Notes under the pieces: model-generated
Database searches by the model: none
What the model saw: only the letters and a program-made list of their open reading frames with translations
Told to the model about the DNA's origin: nothing
Source: G963667855 sp963667855
GTDB lineage: Bacteria; Planctomycetota; Phycisphaerae; UBA1845
Reading direction: 5' to 3'
Length of the DNA: 64,000 nt
Assembly (NCBI GenBank): GCA_963667855.2
Contig: CAXXKI010000029.1
Location: forward strand, 62,001 to 126,000
Program-made: the position numbers and the translations under genes
Shown: positions 25,364-34,675 of the stretch, one piece after another
How positions within the stretch are numbered: position 1 is the stretch's first letter
How the letters are laid out: every line of letters begins with the position of its first letter

Positions 25364-27478
25364 TTAGCCCTTGTTGGCTTCTTCCTGCTCACCCGAGAGG
25401 ACAGCCTTGCGCGACAACTTTATACGGCCCTGGTTATCAATTGCAATAACCTTGACCTTAATCATATCACCAACTTTGCATACGTCATTCACATTCTTGA
25501 CATACTCGTTGGACAATTCACTCACATGACAGAGCCCATCCTGCCCCGGCACCAGCTCAACAAAAGCGCCGAAATCCTTGATACTTGCCACTTTACCGTT
25601 ATAGACGGAACCCACTTTAACCTCTTCAGTGATAGCCTCGATCATCGACCGGGCACCTACAGCCCCTTCCATCTCCATGCAGGAGATGGTGATCGTGCCG
25701 TCATCGGCGATTTCGATTTTCGCACCGGTTGAAGCTTCGATTCCTTTAATCCCCTTACCGCCCGGTCCAATGACCTTTCCGATTTTGTCCGGATCGATCT
25801 TGATGGTCAGTATGCGCGGAGCATAAGCACTGATTTCCTCCCGCGGCTGAGGAATAACCGACAGCATCTTTCGCAGAATCTCAATACGGGCGTTCCTGGC
25901 CAACTCCAGCGCCTCAGCGGTAATCTCCCTGCTGAGCGAACGATCCTTCAGGTCCACCTGGATAGCGGTAATACCCCGCTGGGTACCGGAGACCTTGAAG
26001 TCCATATCGCCGAAGTGATCCTCTTCCCCGAGAATGTCCACCACCAGCTGGCGGCGGGTATCATCGTGGAAACCACCAACCGAAATTCCCGCTACCGGCT
26101 GCTGCATGGTAACGCCGGCATCCATAAGCGCCAGGGTTCCACCGCAGACGGAGGCCATTGAACTGGAACCGTTAGACTCCATGATCTCGGAAACCACGCG
26201 AACCGTATAGGGGAAATCCTCAGGCGAGGGAAGAACCATTTCCAGCGATTTTTCCGCAAGGTTACCGTGCCCGATCTCCCGCCTGGAGACGGCACCCAGC
26301 CGGCGAACCTCACCCGTACAGAACGGGGGGAAGTTGTAATGCAACAGGAATTTCTTGCTGTACTCAGGCATAAGCCCGTCGATAAACTGCTCGTCCCGGG
26401 TGGTTCCCAGCGTAACCGTTACCAGCGATTGGGTTTCCCCGCGGGTGAACAGAGCGGAACCGTGTACTCGCGGCAGCACTCCCACTTCGCAGGAGATTGG
26501 ACGAATATCGGTTGGCCCGCGACCATCGGCGCGAACACCGGTATCCAGAACCATCTTGGCCACAACTTCACCCTCGATTTCGTCCATCACTTCGCGAATG
26601 GTGTTGGCGTCATGTTCCGGCTCCTGCGCAGCATCAGCCGGACAATACTCTTCATTTGCCTCAGCGTAAATCGCCGAAACAGCGGCATAGCGATCCTGCT
26701 TGCCCTCTATTTCCTTTGCTGTGCGGAATTTGTCGGCGTACTTGTTGCGCAGTTCGTTTTTCAAATCATCGGTTGACGGTGGCGGAGTCCACACCTTCTC
26801 CTTGCCGCACATTCCGACCAGTCGGTTGATCGTTTCGCAGATAACCTTGATCTGCTCGTAGGCGAGGTCAATAGCTGCAACCACATCGCCTTCAGCAATT
26901 TCCATTCCCCCCAATTCGATCATGTTCACGGCTTCGGCATGACCGCTGACCATCAACTCCATGTCAGACTGGTCGATTTCGGCAAGCGTGGGCATAACCA
27001 CGAACTCACCATCGACCCGGCCTACACGCATGGCACCGGTGGGCCCCTCAAACGGAATTTGAGAGATAGCCAGAGCCGCGGATGCTCCAATCATGGCCAA
27101 CACGTCCGGATCGTGCTCCTGATCGGTGGACAGGACCATCGCCTGGATAAGAACTTCGTTTCTGAACCCCTTGGGGAACAGCGGTCGGATAGGACGATCC
27201 ATAAGCCGCATAGTGAGAATTTCTTTAGTGGAAGGGCGTGCCTCGCGTTTGAAAAACCCGCCGGGGAATTTTCCCGCCGCGTAAGTTTTTTCCCGATAGT
27301 CACAAGTCAACGGGAAAAAGTCGATCCCCGGTCGAGGATCCGCGGTCACGACAGCTACCATCACAACAGTTTCACCGTAGGAGACAAGCACGCTGCCTGC
27401 AGCCTGCTTGGCCATCTTGCCGGTCTCGATCCTCAGTGTTTCTTTACCAATCTGACACTCAACAGAGAAAGTTTGCAT
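25364..27478 (-). CDS. pnp: Polyribonucleotide nucleotidyltransferase (PNPase, 704 aa)
   Basis: A 3'-5' phosphorolytic exoribonuclease of the RNA degradosome. Two RNase PH domains are present: the first begins with TFSVECQIGKETLRIETGKMA and the second contains the catalytic region (GTLALMDAGV, DILGEEDHFGDMDFKVSGT). Between them is the helical PNPase domain, at the end a KH domain (GKVIGPGGKGIKGIEASTGA) and an S1 domain (VYNGKVASIKDFGAFVELVPGQDGLCHVSE). The length is normal. It lies behind rpsO on the same strand, the order common to most bacteria, but a terminator separates them here. Confidence 0.98.
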   Translation of the reverse strand: MQTFSVECQIGKETLRIETGKMAKQAAGSVLVSYGETVVMVAVVTADPRPGIDFFPLTCDYREKTYAAGKFPGGFFKREARPSTKEILTMRLMDRPIRPLFPKGFRNEVLIQAMVLSTDQEHDPDVLAMIGASAALAISQIPFEGPTGAMRVGRVDGEFVVMPTLAEIDQSDMELMVSGHAEAVNMIELGGMEIAEGDVVAAIDLAYEQIKVICETINRLVGMCGKEKVWTPPPSTDDLKNELRNKYADKFRTAKEIEGKQDRYAAVSAIYAEANEEYCPADAAQEPEHDANTIREVMDEIEGEVVAKMVLDTGVRADGRGPTDIRPISCEVGVLPRVHGSALFTRGETQSLVTVTLGTTRDEQFIDGLMPEYSKKFLLHYNFPPFCTGEVRRLGAVSRREIGHGNLAEKSLEMVLPSPEDFPYTVRVVSEIMESNGSSSMASVCGGTLALMDAGVTMQQPVAGISVGGFHDDTRRQLVVDILGEEDHFGDMDFKVSGTQRGITAIQVDLKDRSLSREITAEALELARNARIEILRKMLSVIPQPREEISAYAPRILTIKIDPDKIGKVIGPGGKGIKGIEASTGAKIEIADDGTITISCMEMEGAVGARSMIEAITEEVKVGSVYNGKVASIKDFGAFVELVPGQDGLCHVSELSNEYVKNVNDVCKVGDMIKVKVIAIDNQGRIKLSRKAVLSGEQEEANKG

Positions 27479-27520
27479 TACGGTCTCTTCTTTTTATTTC
27501 TATCTTCCACACCAACCAAC

Positions 27521-27553
27521 AAAAAGGGCGCGCTGCGTCACCGCAACCCGCCC
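27521..27553 (-). terminator. Rho-independent terminator of rpsO
   Basis: On the minus strand GGGCGgGTTGCG pairs with CGCAGCgCGCCC around a GTGA tetraloop, followed by five Ts. It lies between rpsO and pnp, so read-through is needed if pnp shares the rpsO promoter. Confidence 0.85.
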
Positions 27554-27714
27554 ACATTTCCGAACAAAATATTGCTGCGATTACAATGCAATCGAACTTC
27601 CCGGCCCGACACAAACCACCCCATCCCGTTCAAGTAAAACGGTTGAGATGATACTCCACCAATCTCATTCAACTCACCGAACAAAACTCTATGCCCGGCG
27701 CAATACATAAAGCA

Positions 27715-27978
27715 CTACTTGCGCAAGCCGAGTCGCTTGATCAAGCTCTGGTACCGCGCCCGATCCTTCCCGTTCAAATACCGCAGGAGCCTGGTGCGAC
27801 GTCCCACCAGCTTGAGCAAACCACGGCGCGAGGCAAAATCTTTCCTGTTAACCTTGAGATGCTCAGTCAATTCGATAATGCGACTGGTCAACAAGGCCAC
27901 CTGCACCTCCGGAGATCCCGTGTCATTCTCGTGCGTACGGTAATCCACCAGAACCTTTGCCTTATGATCGCCTGTCAT
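27715..27978 (-). CDS. rpsO: 30S ribosomal protein S15 (87 aa)
   Basis: A primary 16S rRNA-binding protein of the small-subunit platform. The typical blocks are present: THENDTGSPEVQVALLTSRI, LTEHLKVNRKDFASRRGL and LVGRRTRLLRYL. I place the start at ATG 27976-27978 (MTGDHKAK), which gives 87 residues, close to the usual 88-89. The preceding in-frame ATG (27996) would add six residues, and AAAGGTG upstream suits either. A well-defined stem-loop array lies 55-120 bases upstream, in the position where several phyla keep S15 autoregulatory RNAs. Confidence 0.97.
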   Translation of the reverse strand: MTGDHKAKVLVDYRTHENDTGSPEVQVALLTSRIIELTEHLKVNRKDFASRRGLLKLVGRRTRLLRYLNGKDRARYQSLIKRLGLRK

Positions 27979-28032
27979 TGTATTTACACCTTTCACAACT
28001 CACTCTGACTGCCTTAGTTACAACAAACGCGC

Positions 28033-28095
28033 GTCCTGAAGCCCTCCGCCTGCAGAGCGATACGCCCAGAGGCGTGTAGACGGAGACCGCAGGAC
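28033..28095 (-). promoter_or_regulatory. Structured rpsO leader, candidate S15 autoregulatory element
   Basis: On the minus strand three nested stems form one arm: GTCCTG/CAGGAC (28090-28095 with 28033-28038), CTCCG/CGGAG (28081-28085 with 28044-28048) and ACGCC/GGCGT (28071-28075 with 28062-28066), the last closing a 4-nt loop. It ends 55 bases before the rpsO ATG. S15 represses its own mRNA through unrelated RNA folds in different phyla, so position plus structure suggests, but does not prove, such a role. Confidence 0.5.
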
Positions 28096-28220
28096 ACGTT
28101 GAACCCGCAAAATCTACCGCGTCCGACCAATATTTGCAACTGCGCAATTTTCGCTGAAATGGATCCCAAATGCCCGAAGCCAGCGAAATTAAGATAGGTA
28201 AGCCGAAAAAACCGCCTTAA

Positions 28221-28604
28221 TCACTTATCCAGCAGCTTTTCGCAGATAGAAAGGAGGCGTTCCATACGGAATGGCTTCTCCAGGTAACCATTGACGCCAC
28301 GGCTCTCAGCCCAAGCCTGATGCCTTTTTCCACCGTTTCCGGTGATCATGACCACGGAAGCATTACACTCACTCTGCGAACTTTTCAGTCTGTCCATAAC
28401 CAAAAAGCCACTGCGCTTGGGCAGCATGGCATCCAGGACAACCAGATCGGGGAGTTTATCCTCTGCGATAGTAACAGCTTCGTCGCCATCCGCCGCGGTA
28501 CAAACTGCGGCCCCGACTTCTTCCAAAGTGGATCTTATAGCTGAAACAATATCAGGATCATCGTCAACAACAAGAATGGTTTTTCCCTCAAATGGTGATG
28601 CCAC
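28221..28604 (-). CDS. Single-domain response regulator (127 aa)
   Basis: A stand-alone CheY-like receiver: acidic residues in VVDDDPD, phospho-acceptor Asp in LVVLDAMLP, Thr in VVMITGN and Lys in YLEKPF. No output domain follows, so it must act on a partner protein. I chose the GTG start at 28602-28604 (VASPFEG), which has GGAG 9 bases upstream. The longer frame to 28709 has no family match. No cognate kinase gene is adjacent. The gene is on its own between rpsO and the glycosyltransferase operon. Confidence 0.88.
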   Translation of the reverse strand: MASPFEGKTILVVDDDPDIVSAIRSTLEEVGAAVCTAADGDEAVTIAEDKLPDLVVLDAMLPKRSGFLVMDRLKSSQSECNASVVMITGNGGKRHQAWAESRGVNGYLEKPFRMERLLSICEKLLDK

Positions 28605-28895
28605 AACTGAATCTCCGTACCGACATACATAATGAGCGAGAGGAAGAGAAAATAGGTGCTCTTTCCACCGGATACCAAACCGGTTCCCCCTGATGATCAA
28701 TCTCGCCACATGGGATTCACAGAGTATATTGCCAAACTATGTCACTCGCAAGTTAATGTTTATAAACCGATATTTTATGGGGCATCAACCGCACCGCCGA
28801 TAATTATAGGCCTGATGGTCATCCAAAACGGATTCCAGCAACCTGCAGGCTCCTCAGACATATTTAGTGAACTCACCGCTATAGCAGCGAATAAA

Positions 28896-30077
28896 TCAGA
28901 CAGAACCCCTACGAAGAGCATCTAATCGGTAAAATGTACCTCGCCACCAGATACCGCCGCGTCGGTAAGCCAGCACAGCAGAACGTATAACCGTCCCCAG
29001 AAAACAGATCGAGCATATTGGAAATGTCAAACCGATTAACGCCGAGCACCGCCCTATCGCAGCAAACCAGGAAAGAAGTGAGATTTGCAGAATAACAGTA
29101 GCACACCAGCCCGAACCCGCCCAGCCGGCAACAATGAGGGGCATCAGTACCGGTAGAATCGCTCCAGCGAAAAACAGCGACGTATCAGCCAGCATCTTCA
29201 AAACGGAATAGTCAAAAGCAGCTAACACGTTTTTCTCCAACCCGCGAATAACTCCCAGCAAACCAACCTGCCATCTGACCTTTATCCCGCCATTACTGAA
29301 CAACACTCCGCAGCGATACCCGCTTTGCTTAAGTAATTTTCCCAACTTGTAATCGTCAGCCACCTCCATCCGCAGCCTGCGGTGCCCGCCGATTGAGTAA
29401 TAGGCGTTTCGGCCAACCAGGTTAAAAGCCCCCACGCCGATAAACGAATCCATCCTATCGTGATTTCCCAGATGCCACGGCTTGCATTTAAGCAGGTAGC
29501 AGATGATAAAGAAATGACACATTGCGTTTTCCCAGAACCCGCCGGGCAACGCCTGGGGCAACAGGCACAGGTGATCGAGTTTTTGTTTCTCTAGATAAGC
29601 CACGGCGCGGCTGATGCAATCGGGCTCGAAGATAATGTCGCCATCAGTAAACAGAAGGTAAGCGGCGTTTTCACCTTCGCCCGCTTCCGTCCCCAGCCAG
29701 TTAGCATGGTTTTTACCTAACCATTCCCCTGGGAGTGAATTAACGTGGATAACCCGAACCCTGTCACTGGATGCGGCTATGGAATCCATTATCTCGCCTG
29801 TTTGATCGGTGGAACGATCATCGACAGCCACTATCTCCAGGTTTTCGTAATCCTGTTTGATTAGTGAGGCAAGGCACGCTTCCAGAAAGCCGGACTCGTT
29901 GCAGGCGGGGACGATGACTCGAACCGTTTTTTGGCTATCCCCGATTGTCCGCGCGTTTCTCTCGGGCAACCCGGACGACGAGTAGTGGAACAAAACAAGC
30001 CGTAAAGCGGCATGTCCCCAGACAACAAACGTACCCCAGCCGGCAATAATGAAAACCCAGAACCAGAAGTCTTGCAT
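28896..30077 (-). CDS. Membrane GT2-family glycosyltransferase, HpnB/CrtQ-like (393 aa)
   Basis: An N-terminal membrane helix, then a GT-A fold: VRVIVPACNESGFL, EIVAVDDRSTDQT (nucleotide-binding Asp residues), LLFTDGDIIFEP (DxD-type metal site) and GGHRRLRMEVADDYKLG (the acceptor-side acidic motif). Several C-terminal membrane helices follow. This layout matches glycosyltransferases linked to hopanoid (HpnB) or carotenoid (CrtQ) biosynthesis, but no such pathway gene is nearby, so the acceptor is unknown. It is the last gene of a probable six-gene minus-strand operon, 12 bases behind ridA. Confidence 0.85.
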   Translation of the reverse strand: MQDFWFWVFIIAGWGTFVVWGHAALRLVLFHYSSSGLPERNARTIGDSQKTVRVIVPACNESGFLEACLASLIKQDYENLEIVAVDDRSTDQTGEIMDSIAASSDRVRVIHVNSLPGEWLGKNHANWLGTEAGEGENAAYLLFTDGDIIFEPDCISRAVAYLEKQKLDHLCLLPQALPGGFWENAMCHFFIICYLLKCKPWHLGNHDRMDSFIGVGAFNLVGRNAYYSIGGHRRLRMEVADDYKLGKLLKQSGYRCGVLFSNGGIKVRWQVGLLGVIRGLEKNVLAAFDYSVLKMLADTSLFFAGAILPVLMPLIVAGWAGSGWCATVILQISLLSWFAAIGRCSALIGLTFPICSICFLGTVIRSAVLAYRRGGIWWRGTFYRLDALRRGSV

Positions 30078-30089
30078 TCCTCAATCCTG

Positions 30090-30479
30090 TCAGCCGGGCA
30101 CAACCGCATCAGCTTCGATTTCGATCATCATGGCGGGATCGATCAGCGATTTGACTTCCACCATAGTAGTCGCCGGCGGACACTCAGCGAAGAATTCCGC
30201 GTGCGCCCGCCCGTATTCTTCCCAATGATCGATTTCGGTAACGAACATCCTGGTGCGAACGACCTGATTCATGCCTGACTGAAGTTCCGTCAACGCTTTT
30301 TGAATCAATTCCAGGCAGCAGCGAGCCTGCCCATAAGCATCGCCAACCGAGACAACATCACCGTTGTCGTCGATAGGAGCGGTACCTGTAACATAAATGT
30401 GGTTTCCCGCCCTTATCGCCCGGCAGTAACCGATTTTTGTTTCCCATGGCGCCTTGGTGAAGTATCTGGAAACAGACAT
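30090..30479 (-). CDS. RidA/YjgF-family protein (129 aa)
   Basis: A small trimeric protein family; RidA members hydrolyse reactive enamines/imines made by PLP enzymes. AGNHIYVTGTAPID, QARCCLELIQKAL and VVRTRMFVTEIDHWEEYGRAHAEFF are typical, with the Arg of VVRTRMFV in the place of the RidA carboxylate-binding Arg. The end, MIEIEADAVVPG, is the family C-terminus. I placed the start at ATG 30477-30479, with AGGAGG about 11 bases upstream. A link to the neighbouring VWA and glycosyltransferase genes is not obvious. Confidence 0.9.
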   Translation of the reverse strand: MSVSRYFTKAPWETKIGYCRAIRAGNHIYVTGTAPIDDNGDVVSVGDAYGQARCCLELIQKALTELQSGMNQVVRTRMFVTEIDHWEEYGRAHAEFFAECPPATTMVEVKSLIDPAMMIEIEADAVVPG

Positions 30480-30544
30480 GATCCTGACCACCTCCTGCGG
30501 ATAACCGAGTAATGGTAAAATCAACCGAGTTATTGATTACTTAT

Positions 30545-33500
30545 CTATTCCTCTTCGGTGAAATCTCGTCGAGCCCGGCGTTTCGCCCGCAGAAGTCGTG
30601 AGGTTGCGTCTTCGTCCGCGCCCTGGTCCGCGGCGTCGTCCGGAGCGGGAGGCCTGCGTTTATCCCGCACCGTATCACCACCCGCCTGAGCACCTCCAAG
30701 CGACTGGGTAATATCATCTACAGGCGCTTTGGCCGCTTCATCACCCACATCATAGCGGCGAGTCTTGTCCACCTCTTTACCTTTATCATCACCTGCGACC
30801 TTGCGTGCCCCGCCGGGACCTGCGGTGTCCCGGTCTGCTTGAACCTGCTTGCGGACCCCCTTGAGCTGACCGAGTGATTCACTACTTCGTTCCCCGGTAT
30901 GCCCAAGTGCGGTGGCTGTATGCGTAACATAATCTATCAGTGGACCAATCGAGCGGAAGCGAATTGACCAGCCGACCAGTTCGCCCAGAATAAACACTCC
31001 CAGGATTCCCCACCACGCACCGTAGGCTACTCCCACACCAAACAATAGAAACGCGACCAGGACAACCTCAACCACAACAGAGAAAGCCAGCCAGCTCGCC
31101 AGCCTGCGAATCGACACGTCCAGCAGGAATATCGGTAAAACCAACCAGGCCAAAATCCAATTCCACACCGGCTGCTTGGACAGGGTCGGCGGCAGATCGT
31201 GACTGAACAGATCATGCTGAGCGACATCATCAATGTCTTCGTGCCAGCGCCCGCCGGTTATTTCCACCACCTTGCGAAGCAGTGCTTCATTGGTAACCAG
31301 TTCGCGGAACTCCGGAGAGAACGGCACGGAAACACCGGTCTGGATCGAACCTTGATGCTGTCCCTGCTCTGTAACCGAAACGTTGGCTATATACTGCCCG
31401 GTCTGGTCGACGTCGAATTTCGCCTCGTAATGTCCGGGACCGGTTTGCGAAAAAACCAACGGCTGCACGGTTTGATTGGGTTTTATAATCACGGCCGGCA
31501 AATCGAGCATATTGAGCGATCCCGACTCCTTATCCACCGCGTCGACGACTACCCGGCCTTGATTCCCCGATATCCGCGTGAACACATCGAAATTATCCGG
31601 CGCGTCCTGCCGCATGGCCCAGCGGACTATCTGCGACCAGAGCTTGGAGTACTTATCCCAGTTAACCCAATCATAACCCCAATGCCCCCAGTAACCGCTG
31701 GTAAACGCTACAGTTTTTCCCAACCCCGCCTGCCAGTGAGCGAGAACCGGATCCTTCGTGCCGTCCTTGGCTATGCGCACCAGAGCGGTTTGCGCTTCCG
31801 CCTTGGGAGAGGTAACCACCATTCCCCCCAGCCGGGGAAATACTTCACTTGCACTGACACCGGTCAGCAGTTCACTGCGAGAATATTCAACCTGCGGAGT
31901 AAATGGCTCCTCGCTGATCAGCGACCGGCGAACCACCTTGGATTCCTTCACGAATATCTGCGGCAGAAGCCGGGGATTCCTGCAGGGGTAAAAAGTTCCC
32001 CCGGTCATCCTGGCGATTTCCTTTAGACTATCCTCCATGACATGCGAACCGTAACCGATACCGATTGTACTGCAGGTTATCTTGGCATCCTTCATGTCCT
32101 GGAGAATCCTGCGAGCGGGCCGCGAGGGATCGCCGTCGCTTATGATTATCATGTGCTTCTGCGAAGCATCGGTTTTCATCAATTCCTTGAGCGCCATCTG
32201 CATGGTAGTGTGAAAATCCGGCATATCCCCGATGCTCATCCGGGCGATTTTTTTCTTTATGGCACTTTTATTGGTTGCCGGTTGCAGCGGCACCTCCCAG
32301 TTAACCCCGCCGGGAGAGAAGGAATACGCTAATACCCCAATCAAGTCCTTCGAACTGATTGTGTCCACCGATTTCTTGGCAACTTCCACACCCCAGAAGT
32401 TTCCCCGCGGTATCTCGCAACTGTGCATGATCAGCACCAGCGCCCCGCGGAGCATTATCCTTTTGTGTTTTATTTCAAAATGAACCGGCATTACATCCGC
32501 TACCGGCGACCCGATCCACCCACCGGCTCCGAACGATTCATCACCACCGGTCATGATCAAACCGCCCCCCAGGCTGCTTACATAGTGAGCCAGGGCCTTA
32601 TGCTGATCTTCGGTAAAGGTGTTCGCAGGTACATTTCCCAGGATGATGGCCGAGTAGTTGAGCAGACCAAGCAAATCAACTTTACCAGTCGCAACATCCT
32701 GCAGCTCCACATCGATCTTCTCGCTCCGTAGAGCGTTTGCCAGTTCCGCGTCTTCCTCAACATCCGTGCTTAAAAGCAGTACGCGGCTCTTACCGGATAC
32801 GAAAGAAAAAGCAGTCGCGTAATTGTTCTCCTCAATAACGTCATCGTGACCGGGATCGTCAGCGACAAACCTGGCTTCAAAACGCTGCGGACCGCCGCCG
32901 TGTACCGGAATCTTCACCGAAAACGGATTGTTACCCGGTTGGAGTTTCACCCGGGCGTACTCGTCCTCGGACATGTTTACGAGCTGACCGTTATGGTAAA
33001 TATCTATTCGACCGCTTGTAGCTTTCTCCGAATGCAGGAGAAGCCGCAATGGAACCATATCGCCATCTTCAACATTGGTTGGGGCAACCATGCGGTCAAC
33101 GTAAACCTCGTTTCCATGTTCGTACCACAGGGGAACAACGTCCACGGCCACCCCTTGGGCCTGGGCGGTGGCTGCCTCGGCCAGCACGTCGCCCATGTTG
33201 TCGTTACCATCAGACAACAGAACGATACGCTTGGCCGTATCCTTGAACATCGCCAGAGCCAGACGAATCGCCGCCGCAACGTCGGTACGATCGCGGTTTT
33301 CCATATCCGGCAACCGACCCGGTTTGATGTGGTATCCCCCCTTCATGGGCAACTGCTGGAGAAACGGATCGGTAGCGAAATCGATCAGCCCCACCAGGTC
33401 GTCCTTGTGCGGCATATCTTCGCAGGCTTTTCGTATGTACTCCTCCTGCATCTCCTGCAAACCCTTAACGCTGTCACTGCGATCCATGAGAAACAGTACG

Positions 33501-33724
33501 GTCAGTTTGTCGGAAGATTTAACATGCATGGGCTCAGCCAGGCAGACCGCCAGGAGAATAACCACCAGGCATCGGGCACCAATAGCCAACACTCGCCGCA
33601 GAGGCTCCAGGGCAATCAAGGTTCGCGCGGAGACTGCAATAACCACCGGTACCAAAACCAGGAGCCACAACCACACCGGTTGTTCAAACGATACAGGAAA
33701 GGTTAATGCCAGAAGCGTATTCAT
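30545..33724 (-). CDS. Large VWA / glutamine-amidotransferase-like membrane protein (1059 aa)
   Basis: Two N-terminal membrane helices, a von Willebrand A domain with an intact MIDAS (LMDRSDSV, DxSxS), a beta-sandwich, then a class I glutamine-amidotransferase-like domain without a visible catalytic Cys (VLLLSTDVEEDAELANALR, GGGLIMTGGDESFGAGGW). A second VWA-like part follows (MIIISDGDPSRPARR), then a beta-sandwich, two C-terminal helices and a charged tail. This is the layout of BatA/YegL-like proteins frequent in Planctomycetota, usually near MoxR and DUF58 genes, which are absent here. The ATG (33722-33724) overlaps the stop of the NHL gene as ATGA, so the genes are coupled. Role unknown, probably surface or envelope assembly. 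Confidence 0.88.
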   Translation of the reverse strand: MNTLLALTFPVSFEQPVWLWLLVLVPVVIAVSARTLIALEPLRRVLAIGARCLVVILLAVCLAEPMHVKSSDKLTVLFLMDRSDSVKGLQEMQEEYIRKACEDMPHKDDLVGLIDFATDPFLQQLPMKGGYHIKPGRLPDMENRDRTDVAAAIRLALAMFKDTAKRIVLLSDGNDNMGDVLAEAATAQAQGVAVDVVPLWYEHGNEVYVDRMVAPTNVEDGDMVPLRLLLHSEKATSGRIDIYHNGQLVNMSEDEYARVKLQPGNNPFSVKIPVHGGGPQRFEARFVADDPGHDDVIEENNYATAFSFVSGKSRVLLLSTDVEEDAELANALRSEKIDVELQDVATGKVDLLGLLNYSAIILGNVPANTFTEDQHKALAHYVSSLGGGLIMTGGDESFGAGGWIGSPVADVMPVHFEIKHKRIMLRGALVLIMHSCEIPRGNFWGVEVAKKSVDTISSKDLIGVLAYSFSPGGVNWEVPLQPATNKSAIKKKIARMSIGDMPDFHTTMQMALKELMKTDASQKHMIIISDGDPSRPARRILQDMKDAKITCSTIGIGYGSHVMEDSLKEIARMTGGTFYPCRNPRLLPQIFVKESKVVRRSLISEEPFTPQVEYSRSELLTGVSASEVFPRLGGMVVTSPKAEAQTALVRIAKDGTKDPVLAHWQAGLGKTVAFTSGYWGHWGYDWVNWDKYSKLWSQIVRWAMRQDAPDNFDVFTRISGNQGRVVVDAVDKESGSLNMLDLPAVIIKPNQTVQPLVFSQTGPGHYEAKFDVDQTGQYIANVSVTEQGQHQGSIQTGVSVPFSPEFRELVTNEALLRKVVEITGGRWHEDIDDVAQHDLFSHDLPPTLSKQPVWNWILAWLVLPIFLLDVSIRRLASWLAFSVVVEVVLVAFLLFGVGVAYGAWWGILGVFILGELVGWSIRFRSIGPLIDYVTHTATALGHTGERSSESLGQLKGVRKQVQADRDTAGPGGARKVAGDDKGKEVDKTRRYDVGDEAAKAPVDDITQSLGGAQAGGDTVRDKRRPPAPDDAADQGADEDATSRLLRAKRRARRDFTEEE

Positions 33725-34647
33725 AGCTTGATAATCTGAACCCTGGAATTCAGGGAGTCCACCACATACACAAAATCCCGCAGGCCTACGGCCGCGCCCC
33801 ACGGTGCCCAGAGTTCTCCTATGCGTCTACCCGGAGTTCCCCAAACCCGGAGATATTCACCTTCTTTGCTGAACCACTGTAACCGATGATTGCCGTATTC
33901 GCACACCATTATTTCGCCATCCGGTGTACATGTTATATCGTACGGATATTGCATTTTTCCCGGTTCAGCTCCCAGCTCACCCCAGGAAGAGAGTAGCCTG
34001 CCGTCCAGATCGAAGTGCAAAATTCGATGATTGCACGCGTCGGCGACCCACAACGTCTGTTCCGGATCAATATCTATACCGGACGGACGTAACAGCTGCT
34101 GCCCGGCGATTTCTCCCTGGGCAACTACCTTCATAAACTTGAAATCGCTCGACCATTTGGTAATCCGGTCATTACCGTTGTATTCGCTGACGTAGATATT
34201 GCCTTCGGCGTCCAGGGCTACATCGGTAGGAAGCTGGAACTGCCCGTCTCCTGATCCCTTTGAGCCGAATCTGGCGAGCTCATTACCGCTGTCGTCTGTT
34301 ACGATTACTCGACTGTAATGGGTATCCGCAATGAATACCCGCCCGTCGTCAGAAATGGTCAAACCGATAGGTTTCCCCGCCTTCATCTCCGGCATTTTCC
34401 AACCGACCTGCAGCTCACCCTCCGGGCTGAACCGCTGCACCCGGGCGCTTTTATCCACTACAAAAACCCGCCCCCGGCGATCTATGCTAATCGCCCGCGG
34501 GTAGGAAAATTCGCCCGGTCCCATTCCGATACTGCCGAAAACTCCAACCACCCCATTGTCCGACAACGGTGGCGGATCGCAACCGGCAAGCAGACCGGCC
34601 ATCACCACTATCGCAACTGTTAAGGTTGAATATCTCCGTAGCAGCAT
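33721..34647 (-). CDS. NHL-repeat beta-propeller lipoprotein (308 aa)
   Basis: An exported lipoprotein: hydrophobic signal VAIVVMAGLLAGC, with Cys in a lipobox LAGC. About six repeats follow with the pattern G-x-G-x-F-x-x-P-x-x-[IV]-x-[IV]-D (FSYPRAISIDRRGRVFVVD, FQLPTDVALDAEGNIYVSE, LLRPSGIDIDPEQTLWVAD and so on), a single NHL propeller. Such propellers bind proteins or small ligands. It stands 28 bases behind the ABC permease gene and overlaps the VWA gene by 4 bases, which suggests joint expression and perhaps a common envelope complex. Confidence 0.9.
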   Translation of the reverse strand: MLLRRYSTLTVAIVVMAGLLAGCDPPPLSDNGVVGVFGSIGMGPGEFSYPRAISIDRRGRVFVVDKSARVQRFSPEGELQVGWKMPEMKAGKPIGLTISDDGRVFIADTHYSRVIVTDDSGNELARFGSKGSGDGQFQLPTDVALDAEGNIYVSEYNGNDRITKWSSDFKFMKVVAQGEIAGQQLLRPSGIDIDPEQTLWVADACNHRILHFDLDGRLLSSWGELGAEPGKMQYPYDITCTPDGEIMVCEYGNHRLQWFSKEGEYLRVWGTPGRRIGELWAPWGAAVGLRDFVYVVDSLNSRVQIIKL

Positions 34648-34675
34648 AATAAAAGGTGCTCTGATTACTCCTTCT

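Noticed and set aside
28656..28925. Plus-strand 89-codon frame between the receiver and glycosyltransferase genes
   Set aside because: It has no family resemblance or start signal and runs into the glycosyltransferase gene.
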